Assembly (NCBI GenBank): GCA_964490895.1
Contig: CAZBEI010000009.1
Coordinates: forward strand, 1 to 16,417
Direction of reading: 5' to 3'
DNA: 16,417 nucleotides
From: JACRAO01 sp964490895
GTDB lineage: Bacteria > Bdellovibrionota > UBA1018
Below the pieces are notes generated by a model. It made no database searches. It worked only from the letters and a program-made list of their open reading frames with translations, and had not been told where the DNA came from. Shown piece by piece: positions 7,198 to 13,561 of the stretch. The position numbers were made by a program, and so were the translations under genes. Position 1 is the first letter of the stretch. Each line of letters opens with the position of its first letter.

Positions 7198-8689
7198 CTT
7201 CTTTGACTTTTTTGGGAACGATTCTGCCGGCGTCGTTCATGATATTTTGCTCCCCCGCATTGCCTGACTCGTGATACTCGGCATCTTGATTGACTTGCCA
7301 CAGGTTGTAAACTTTTTTGCCCGCTAGAATATTTTCTACACAAAGCATAGCTGTCATCATGGCATGATCTTGATTGTTGTATTTGTGCATACCATTTCGA
7401 CCGACAAGGTGCAAAGTTGGAAATTTTTTTTCTAATTCTTTTCTGAGCGTTTCGACGTGGGTGAGGTAGTTTTCGTCATAGACTGGATATGCTTTGGCCT
7501 GTCTGACAACACAGCCGTCTATAAAATCATTTTTTTGAGCAAGCCCAATGGCTTGAAGTTCAGTTTGAGCTAATTTGATCAGCTCAGAATCTGGAGAATT
7601 CCAAACCCCATCTCCTTCGAAACAAAAGTATTCTAATCCAAAACAACACTGATCAGGATTGGGGATGAGTTCAGGAGACCAAGATTTAAAGTTTTGAACC
7701 CTCCCGACTTTCACTCGAGGGTCATGAATATAAATCCAATTATCATCAAATAGATTTTTATCTTTCAAAATAATAGCTACGGTAACAAAGTCGCGGTACT
7801 TCAAAGAATGAGCAGACTTTAAGGTTTCTGCGGAGAGTTTCGGAGTCAGAGAGTCCGCCAACTCTCTCATAGCTGCTGAGGAGATGAGGTGTCCTGCTTG
7901 CGTTGTTGAGATTTTCCCACTTTTGTCTTGGTAGGTAATGGTCCAAAGTTCAGATTTTGTTTCATAGGTGCAACCGATTACTTTTTTCCCCATGAAGATC
8001 TTGCCACCCTGACTTTTCACCTTTTCTGCACATGCTTCCCACATCATCCCGGGCCCTTTTCGAGGATAACGAAAAGAATCGATGAGAGTTTTAATCATTT
8101 GCTCTCTCGATTTTGGCTTTGGTCTCAAAGCACTGAGGATCGCTGATGACAAGGAAAGGCCCTTAATTCTTTGGGCAGCCCAATCGGCAGATATTTCTTT
8201 GCAGCTCATTCCCCAAACTTTTTCTGTATAAGTTTTAAAAAAAACATTAAAAAGGCGTTTGCCAAATTGATTGGTGACCCAGTCTTCAAAATTTTTCGGA
8301 TTTGGAATCGGGAACATTTTATATTTAAAATAAGAAAAAACACATAATATTGATTTAATAATTCCTAATTTAAATAACGCTTCGATGGGTTTGAGCGGGT
8401 AAGAAAAAAATTTTCCGTTGTAGTAAATTCGGGAGAGCCGGGGTCGAATGAGCATGTCGTCGGGCAATATTTCTGTCCAAAAATCTTCGACTTCTTTGGA
8501 CTTTGAAAAAAATCGATGCCCTCCAATATCAAAATGGAACCCCTTGTATTTGACCGTCTTAGAAATACCACCCACATACACCGGATCTGCTTCGATGACC
8601 GTAACGGGGACTCCCTTTTTTGTCAAAAGGTATGCCGCGGTGAGTCCTGCGGGTCCTGCTCCGATAATGGCCACTGTTTTTTGAAGCAT
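7175..8689 (-). CDS. FAD-dependent oxidoreductase of the UDP-galactopyranose mutase / amine oxidase type
   Basis: A 504-residue flavoprotein. The N-terminal Rossmann motif VAIIGAGPAGLTAAYLL is followed by the acidic end of strand two (VIEADP) and GGHRFFSKSKEVEDFW. This pattern is shared with UDP-galactopyranose mutases and with protoporphyrinogen-oxidase-like enzymes found in polysaccharide loci. True UGMs are usually about 370-400 residues, so a sugar-mutase role is plausible but not shown. I chose ATG 8689, with GAGAA about 8 bases upstream; an in-frame TTG at 8701 would add four residues. The 3' end overlaps the GT-C gene by 23 bp. A 126-bp gap separates it from the upstream aminotransferase, so it may have its own promoter, though no clear one is visible. 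Confidence 0.8.
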   Translation of the reverse strand: MLQKTVAIIGAGPAGLTAAYLLTKKGVPVTVIEADPVYVGGISKTVKYKGFHFDIGGHRFFSKSKEVEDFWTEILPDDMLIRPRLSRIYYNGKFFSYPLKPIEALFKLGIIKSILCVFSYFKYKMFPIPNPKNFEDWVTNQFGKRLFNVFFKTYTEKVWGMSCKEISADWAAQRIKGLSLSSAILSALRPKPKSREQMIKTLIDSFRYPRKGPGMMWEACAEKVKSQGGKIFMGKKVIGCTYETKSELWTITYQDKSGKISTTQAGHLISSAAMRELADSLTPKLSAETLKSAHSLKYRDFVTVAIILKDKNLFDDNWIYIHDPRVKVGRVQNFKSWSPELIPNPDQCCFGLEYFCFEGDGVWNSPDSELIKLAQTELQAIGLAQKNDFIDGCVVRQAKAYPVYDENYLTHVETLRKELEKKFPTLHLVGRNGMHKYNNQDHAMMTAMLCVENILAGKKVYNLWQVNQDAEYHESGNAGEQNIMNDAGRIVPKKVKEDDLPKAA

Positions 8690-8815
8690 AAGTGTTCTCA
8701 AAGAAGAATCGACCTACGCGAGATAAAACTTAAAAGAATCAATAATTTTCGGTTAAACTGACCCTTCTGTGGGTATCGTGCTCTTAGATTGGAATGGGCA
8801 AGGGGGGTGGAACCC

Positions 8816-9925
8816 CTAAAAGAAGGCTTTGACTAGACTTGCGACAGTGTCAATTTGCTCGCCCGTGATTTCAGGATAAATCGGCAGGGAGACAATTTCT
8901 TCGCATAACCTTTCTGATACTGGAAAAGCGCCTTTTTTATACCCTAAATGCGTATAAGCCCCATGCAGGTGGATCGGAACAGGATAGTGGATTGCTGCTC
9001 CTACACCACTGTTATTGAGATGTTGCAAAAGGGCATCTCTTTTATTTGTTCGAAGGACATAGAGGTGGAAAACATGCGAATTTTTTTCTGGAATTTCTGG
9101 CAGCCGTAAATCTCCCACTCCTTCGAGCACTTTATTATATTGAATCGCAGCGTTATAGCGCGCTTCGTTGTAATGATCTAAGTGGGGAAGCTTTGCGAGC
9201 AAAATCGCAGCTTGTATGGTATCTAATCGGCAATTAAACCCTATAACAGGGTGGTGGTATTTTTTGGGAGAGCCGTAGTTTCGCAGCGCAATCAGCTTGT
9301 CTTTCATTTCCAGACTGTTGGTGACCACCATTCCCCCGTCACCATAGCAGCCTAGATTTTTTCCAGGGTAGAAACTAAAACACCCCATCATTCCCACTGC
9401 TCCTGCTCTTTTTCCATGCAGTCTGGCTCCGTGGCCCTGAGCTGCGTCTTCGAAAACCATCAGATTTCTTTTTTTAGCAATTTCTAAAACTGGAGTTAAA
9501 TCCATCATCCTGCCATAGAGGTGGACAGGCAATATCGCCTTTGTATTTTTGGTGATGGCCTTTTCAATAAGACTCGGGTCCATCAGAAAATCTTTTTCGC
9601 TCACATCCACCGGAATCGGTTTTGCGCCTGCAAAAGTCACTCCCAGCGCTGTAGCAATAAAAGTATTGGCTGGAACTAAGACTTCGTCGCCTGGTCCTAT
9701 TCCTGCTGCACGCACGGCGAGGTGGAGTGCGTCTGTCCCATTGGCGACTCCAATGCCGTAGGTTGCCCCACAGTATTTTGCAAAATCTTGTTCAAATTTT
9801 TGAACTTCCTCTCCCAAGATAAAATTACATTTATCGATCACTGCTGTGACATTTTTTAGAACATCACTTCGAATGAGTGAAAGTTGTGCTTGTAGATCCA
9901 CAAAGGGGACTTTTGATGTTGACAT
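8816..9925 (-). CDS. DegT/DnrJ/EryC1/StrS-family sugar aminotransferase (WbpE-like)
   Basis: A 369-residue PLP-dependent enzyme that transaminates a 3-keto (or 4-keto) nucleotide sugar with glutamate. The Schiff-base lysine is Lys189 in FSFYPGKNLG. The PLP-binding segment EDAAQGHGA (159-167) and the N-terminal block VPFVDLQAQ are hallmarks of the family. Flanking genes for a WbpB-like dehydrogenase and a WbpD-like acetyltransferase point to the WbpE/WlbC role: conversion of UDP-3-keto-GlcNAcA to UDP-GlcNAc(3NH2)A. The ATG is preceded by GAGGAG at ideal spacing, and the gap to the upstream dehydrogenase is only 14 bp. The family call is firm; the substrate is inferred from context. Confidence 0.92.
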   Translation of the reverse strand: MSTSKVPFVDLQAQLSLIRSDVLKNVTAVIDKCNFILGEEVQKFEQDFAKYCGATYGIGVANGTDALHLAVRAAGIGPGDEVLVPANTFIATALGVTFAGAKPIPVDVSEKDFLMDPSLIEKAITKNTKAILPVHLYGRMMDLTPVLEIAKKRNLMVFEDAAQGHGARLHGKRAGAVGMMGCFSFYPGKNLGCYGDGGMVVTNSLEMKDKLIALRNYGSPKKYHHPVIGFNCRLDTIQAAILLAKLPHLDHYNEARYNAAIQYNKVLEGVGDLRLPEIPEKNSHVFHLYVLRTNKRDALLQHLNNSGVGAAIHYPVPIHLHGAYTHLGYKKGAFPVSERLCEEIVSLPIYPEITGEQIDTVASLVKAFF

Positions 9926-9939
9926 GATGGACTCCTCAT

Positions 9940-10980
9940 TTATTTATAATAAATATTTATTTCTTTACCGTTTTGTTTCAAAGATTCGTCCGTGGCCTCG
10001 AGGGCTTGGACGACGGATAGTCCCTGCTCTCCTGGGCTGAGAGACGCAGAGGGATTGCGAATGGTTTTTAAAAAAACATCACATTCTGCGTAGAGCGGTT
10101 CATTGACGCGTATCTTAGGAAGCAAAGTGTCCCCTTCGTGAATACTCGCTCTAAAACCTGCAAAGGTATCGACTATAGCCGAAGTATCTGGAGGATCCAC
10201 CGTCACATTTTTGTCATAGATCCTCACCGGATTGCTCAGGTCCATATCATCCCAAACCACCATTTTCTTTTCGCCTACAATGACAATTTCGCGTACTTTT
10301 TTGGGATTGAGCCAGCTGACGTGAATGTTGGCCATGACTTGATTGGGATAAGTATAAGTTGCAAAAACAGTGTCTTCGTTTTTAGGATTTAAAAAGCGCC
10401 CCCCGATGGCACTGACCTTACTAGGCATTTCGCGTTCCCAGTATTGTAAAATTGCCAAATCATGAGATGCCAAATCCCAAAGGCTGCTGACATCAGTGCG
10501 GATGGGCCCTAAATTTGTGCGTGTGATTTGATAATAATAAATTTTCCCGAGATCCCCATTTTGAATGAGCTTGCGTACGGCCTGAATCCCAGCATTATAA
10601 ACAAATACATGGCCCACAAAAAGAGTGCGATCGTTTTTCTTAGCGCAGGCGATGAGGTCTTTGCACTCTTGAGAGTTTTTTGCTAGAGGCTTTTCAACAA
10701 AAACATGTTTCTTGTATTCTAAGGCTTTTTTGGCAAGTTCAAAATGAGTGGCTGTGGGAGTACAGATCACAACCGCATCGACGCTCGGGTCTTTGAAAAT
10801 TTCCTCTGCAGATTCGGAGACGATAATTCCAGGGTAGTTCGGCGCAATCAATTTAAGACGCGACGAGTCTTTGTCTGCCACCGAGACAACAAAACTCCCC
10901 GGGTTTGTATAAAAATTTCGAGTGAGGTTGGGTCCCCACCTCCCTGCACCGATAACACTGATTCGAATCCTGTTGTCCAT
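9940..10980 (-). CDS. Gfo/Idh/MocA-family nucleotide-sugar dehydrogenase (WbpB-like)
   Basis: A 346-residue NAD(P)-dependent oxidoreductase. The Rossmann glycine motif GAGRWG is at residues 11-16. The catalytic EKPLA block starts at Glu96, and the second-domain segment LWDLASHDLAIL carries the conserved histidine. In the WbpB/WlbA pathway this enzyme oxidises C3 of UDP-GlcNAcA to give the keto sugar for the neighbouring aminotransferase. The ATG is preceded by AAGGGG about 10 bases upstream. The gene lies between the acetyltransferase (137 bp upstream) and the aminotransferase (14 bp downstream). Other Gfo/Idh sugar substrates remain possible, but the three-gene neighbourhood favours this one. 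Confidence 0.88.
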   Translation of the reverse strand: MDNRIRISVIGAGRWGPNLTRNFYTNPGSFVVSVADKDSSRLKLIAPNYPGIIVSESAEEIFKDPSVDAVVICTPTATHFELAKKALEYKKHVFVEKPLAKNSQECKDLIACAKKNDRTLFVGHVFVYNAGIQAVRKLIQNGDLGKIYYYQITRTNLGPIRTDVSSLWDLASHDLAILQYWEREMPSKVSAIGGRFLNPKNEDTVFATYTYPNQVMANIHVSWLNPKKVREIVIVGEKKMVVWDDMDLSNPVRIYDKNVTVDPPDTSAIVDTFAGFRASIHEGDTLLPKIRVNEPLYAECDVFLKTIRNPSASLSPGEQGLSVVQALEATDESLKQNGKEINIYYK

Positions 10981-11117
10981 GGATTTTGTACCCCTTGAAC
11001 TAGAATAAGAGGAGAATTTTTTTTTTTCTAGTTAAAAAATTCTAAGACTGAAACCTTTTCTGTCCTGAAACCTTTTCTAGCCATCCTGGCCAGAAACCCT
11101 TCGGGTACAGGCAAATT
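10981..11117. other. Intergenic region with a hairpin and a 17-bp tandem repeat
   Basis: Between the acetyltransferase and dehydrogenase genes lies an AT-rich inverted repeat (AGAATTTTTT 11013-11022 and AAAAAATTCT 11034-11043). Next is a direct repeat of CTGAAACCTTTTCT at 11048-11061 and 11065-11078 (period 17), and then a small hairpin, ACCC-TTC-GGGT (11096-11106). The inverted repeat may attenuate or terminate minus-strand transcription, or the region may hold a regulator site for the downstream genes. No promoter is clear. Confidence 0.5.
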
Positions 11118-11705
11118 TTACTGGGGGTTTTTAGTGCCACAAGACGGACAGGAACCGCCTTTTGTATTTAATTTAAATTTAGTTTTAGTACAGGAACACA
11201 AGTAACCTACTAATTTTGCTGGGTTCCCTAAGGCTAGGCCATAGGGAGGGATGTCCCGAGTGACCACTGCTCCAGCTCCAATAAAGGCATAGTCTCCAAT
11301 AGTAATGCCACATACAATGATTGTACCTGCGCCAATGGTGGCTCCTTTTTTAACATAAGTGGGACTAAACTGGTCCCGACCCTTTTTAATAAAGGCTCTG
11401 GGCATGAAATCATTGGTGAAAACCATGTGCGGACCTAAAAAGACATCATCCTCAACCACAACACGGTCCCACAAAGAAATTCCATTTTTAATGGTGACAC
11501 GATTCCCAATCACGACACCGGATTCGATAAAAACCTGTTCACCAATATTACAGTTATCTCCAACTTGCGAATTTTTCATCACATGCGAAAACCCCCAAAC
11601 CTTGGTACCAGCCCCAATCTGCTGGGATTCGACGACCGCCAGGGGATGTACAAATACGCTTTCAGGAAGGTCTTTGGGCCGGGACCCTAAAATTTTTGTA
11701 TCCAT
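11118..11705 (-). CDS. Left-handed beta-helix N-acetyltransferase (WbpD/WlbB-like)
   Basis: A 195-residue acetyl-CoA-dependent transferase made of hexapeptide repeats (for example VGDNCNIGEQVFIESGVVIG and TIGAGTIIVCGITIGDYAFI), forming a left-handed beta helix and acting as a trimer. Members of this subfamily acetylate the 3-amino group of UDP-GlcNAc(3NH2)A, which fits the dehydrogenase and aminotransferase next door. The C-terminus carries four cysteines (CSC then CPSCG), a probable small zinc ribbon after the helix. It is the first gene of the minus-strand sugar cluster. The ATG at 11705 has no strong ribosome-binding site, and no convincing promoter is visible in the 90 bp upstream. Confidence 0.88.
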   Translation of the reverse strand: MDTKILGSRPKDLPESVFVHPLAVVESQQIGAGTKVWGFSHVMKNSQVGDNCNIGEQVFIESGVVIGNRVTIKNGISLWDRVVVEDDVFLGPHMVFTNDFMPRAFIKKGRDQFSPTYVKKGATIGAGTIIVCGITIGDYAFIGAGAVVTRDIPPYGLALGNPAKLVGYLCSCTKTKFKLNTKGGSCPSCGTKNPQ

Positions 11706-11761
11706 ATAAGAATGATATTAACGAAAACTTGGGGTGAAAGCTACTCTCAGAGGATATTGGA

Positions 11762-11790
11762 TTGCGTTATATTAAAATGTCAGTTACTTA
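11762..11790 (+). promoter_or_regulatory. Possible promoter of tRNA-Pro
   Basis: TTGCGT (11762-11767) and TACTTA (11785-11790) are separated by 17 bp and would start transcription a few bases before the tRNA at 11799. The match to the sigma70 consensus is moderate at best. The surrounding AT-richness supports a promoter at this site more than the boxes themselves do. Confidence 0.35.
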
Positions 11791-13319
11791 AAATAATACG
11801 GGGCGTAGCGCAGCCTGGCTAGCGCACTTGCATGGGGTGCAAGGGGTCGTGGGTTCGAATCCCGCCGCCCCGATTTTTGAAACTCTATGTTTTTAAAGTG
11901 TTTTTCTGGGTTAAACGTGGATTCTGATGCACTTCTATGCCGCTTTTTTTTTGCCCGAGTAGCACTGGCGTAGCATATTGGGGCTACTTGCATGGCTATT
12001 GTCGAAGCGTTCGGAGTTTTTCGGAGTTCTGCTGACTTATTCGATGTTGGAGAATTTATAACCGGAGACACCAGCGCTTCGTTGTGATTTTGGATTGTTG
12101 AGAGTTGCTGCTGGAGCATTTGAATCATCGCCATAATTGTCGCTGTGTCCATTTCACTGGCGATTTTCCCCACATTCCCATTCGGTGGAATAGATACAGA
12201 TATATCGCCATTCTTTCCACTATTTTGCTTTTCCGCTCTATTGTCAAATCGAAAATCATCCTGGACCTTCAGATCTCCATCCAAAAGATGCGTATACACC
12301 CGAGCCGTGAGGCTAATGTCTGAGTGGCCAAGGAGCATAGAAACTTTTTTTAGACCCCAACCTGCACGGATTTTATTGGAACCATACGAATGTCGCAGCG
12401 TGTGCAGATCCACTCGCTTATCGATCCCAATTCGTTTTGCGGCCCGTTGAAATGGTCTGCGTAGGCTGTGCTTATCGGGACGATCGCCATCCTTATGTAT
12501 AAAAATATATTCGCTTTTTCTTGGCATCATCTCAATCGCCTCTTTGGCACCAGGTTCAATCGGAATGCTTCGACTCTTTCCATTCTTTGATTTTCTAATA
12601 TGAATGAACCCGCTTTCATAATCAATGTCGGTCCATTTCAGATTTCTGGCCTCGTTGCGTCGCATACCAGTATGAACAAGGAGTTTTGTGAATGGATATG
12701 CAAGATCACTTGTTGTTTTTCTTAATTCTGACAATACTTTTTCGATTTCCTCAGGAGTGAGGAAATTAATTTCGCGCCTTGGAGCCTCACGCGGAAAGCG
12801 CTTTTTAAAATCCTTTAGTTGTCTCGGAATATTGATCTTGTCTGGATGTCGTTCAACAAAGACGTCACCCAAGAAGCAAATTTTTAGATGATATTTTTGA
12901 ATCGAACTATTACAGACCCCCTGCTTGTTCTTTAGTTCAAGATAGAACGCGTAAAGTTTTTCTTTCGTCAATTCTGAAAACCGATAACCCCCAAGCCTCT
13001 CTTTGATAAGACCATCAAGATGATAATGCATTATTTTACGCCAGCCTTCACTACAACTTTGATAATGGGCAGTTTGATAAAAGGCCAAAATTAATTCTGA
13101 GATTGTTTCTACAGGTGTCTCAGCAAGCCATGCACCTGGATCAATATCCCTTAATAAATCATCTCGGACTCGCGTTTCAGTCACTTCTGCTTCTTCTTGA
13201 GTGTCTCCACCTTTCAGCGCACACCAACCATGCGCTACAGTATCCCACCAACGCACCATCCATGCAGTTTTACCGCTATTATATTTTCGTTTATAAATAT
13301 TAGTTCGAATCTTCTTCAT
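11784..13319 (-). CDS. Tyrosine recombinase / integrase reading through tRNA-Pro
   Basis: A 511-residue site-specific recombinase. The catalytic set is complete: Arg220 (HTGMRRNEA), His306 and Arg309 (LHTLRHSY), His332 (LLGHSDI) and nucleophile Tyr342 (TARVYTHLL). The SAM-like core-binding domain precedes it (about 70-175). About 170 residues follow the catalytic tyrosine, including a glutamine-rich helix (IQMLQQQLSTIQ) and a basic patch (RAKKKRHR). Residues 483-507 are encoded by the antisense strand of tRNA-Pro and the last four lie beyond it, so the annotated C-terminus depends on the integration site. The ATG at 13319 is chosen over a GTG at 13343. It overlaps the stop of the upstream gene as ATGA and has AGGAG at good spacing, partly hidden in a hairpin. 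Confidence 0.93.
   Translation of the reverse strand: MKKIRTNIYKRKYNSGKTAWMVRWWDTVAHGWCALKGGDTQEEAEVTETRVRDDLLRDIDPGAWLAETPVETISELILAFYQTAHYQSCSEGWRKIMHYHLDGLIKERLGGYRFSELTKEKLYAFYLELKNKQGVCNSSIQKYHLKICFLGDVFVERHPDKINIPRQLKDFKKRFPREAPRREINFLTPEEIEKVLSELRKTTSDLAYPFTKLLVHTGMRRNEARNLKWTDIDYESGFIHIRKSKNGKSRSIPIEPGAKEAIEMMPRKSEYIFIHKDGDRPDKHSLRRPFQRAAKRIGIDKRVDLHTLRHSYGSNKIRAGWGLKKVSMLLGHSDISLTARVYTHLLDGDLKVQDDFRFDNRAEKQNSGKNGDISVSIPPNGNVGKIASEMDTATIMAMIQMLQQQLSTIQNHNEALVSPVINSPTSNKSAELRKTPNASTIAMQVAPICYASATRAKKKRHRSASESTFNPEKHFKNIEFQKSGRRDSNPRPLAPHASALARLRYAPYYFK
11799..11873 (+). tRNA. tRNA-Pro (anticodon GGG)
   Basis: A complete cloverleaf: the acceptor CGGGGCG pairs with CGCCCCG plus discriminator A. 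The D-arm is GCGC-loop-GCGC. The anticodon stem CTTGC/GCAAG encloses loop ATGGGGT (anticodon GGG). The T-arm is GTGGG-TTCGAAT-CCCGC. A 5' C base-pairing to G at the acceptor end is typical of tRNA-Pro. CCA is not encoded. The integrase gene on the opposite strand reads straight through the whole tRNA, which marks this as the insertion target of the element to its right. Confidence 0.95.
11838..11873. other. Attachment site of the integrated element (3' half of tRNA-Pro)
   Basis: The integrase gene abuts the tRNA 3' end, and everything to the right has the gene content of a conjugative element. The recombination site is therefore inferred to be in the 3' half of tRNA-Pro, the usual target for tyrosine integrases. 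The second copy of the identity block should lie beyond the right edge; no copy is present elsewhere in this window, so the exact core cannot be set. Confidence 0.55.
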
Positions 13320-13558
13320 GTGCCTTGCTCCTGAAGGAGCCACCTCACAAACTTTGTTTTTGGAAACCTCATCTCCGTTCCGACTGTCACTCTCGGTGGC
13401 CTCTTCTTTGGATCAGACCTCTTAATCCAATTATAAACCACGTTTGGAGAACATTCCAAGAGTTCTGTCACGTCCTTGAGCGTTAGGAACGCCTTATTTG
13501 GAAATATATTATCGAAGTCTTCAAAAACATCATCGCTCTGTTTGTTTATTAGTTCCAT
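13316..13558 (-). CDS. Small helix-turn-helix DNA-binding protein, probable excisionase
   Basis: An 80-residue protein with a MerR/excisionase-type winged helix. AFLTLKDVTELLECSPNVVY (about 23-42) is the helix-turn-helix, followed by NWIKR and a wing (PPRVTVGTEMRFPKTKFVRW) close to the C-terminus. Such proteins next to integrases usually act as recombination directionality factors or as regulators of the element. Its TGA overlaps the integrase ATG by 4 bases. Its ATG is 3 bp after the coupling-protein stop, and GGGGG about 10 bases upstream may be the ribosome-binding site. The first 20 residues are acidic and of unknown role. Confidence 0.78.
   Translation of the reverse strand: MELINKQSDDVFEDFDNIFPNKAFLTLKDVTELLECSPNVVYNWIKRSDPKKRPPRVTVGTEMRFPKTKFVRWLLQEQGT
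13327..13340 (-). promoter_or_regulatory. Hairpin covering the integrase ribosome-binding site
   Basis: On the minus strand GCTCC-TTCA-GGAGC forms a perfect 5-bp stem with a tetraloop. Its right arm contains the AGGAG that would serve as the Shine-Dalgarno of the integrase. The hairpin lies in the last codons of the upstream helix-turn-helix gene. Ribosomes finishing that gene would open it, so integrase translation may be coupled to the upstream gene. The structure is seen in the sequence; the regulatory effect is inferred. Confidence 0.5.
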
Positions 13559-13561
13559 TTT

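Noticed and set aside
8690..8701. TTG at 8701 as the start of the FAD oxidoreductase
   Set aside because: ATG 8689 has a GAGAA site at good spacing and lies right before the Rossmann strand; the TTG has no comparable signal.
8804..8816. Hairpin GGGGT-GGA-ACCCC at the end of the aminotransferase gene as a terminator
   Set aside because: The stem is only 5 bp, overlaps the stop codon and is not followed by a T tract in the minus direction.
11359..11709. Plus-strand ORF of 116 codons opposite the acetyltransferase
   Set aside because: It mirrors the hexapeptide-repeat gene on the other strand and has no independent features.
13320..13343. GTG at 13343 as the integrase start
   Set aside because: It would place the AGGAG site inside the gene and enlarge the overlap, whereas ATG 13319 gives a standard ATGA junction with correct Shine-Dalgarno spacing.
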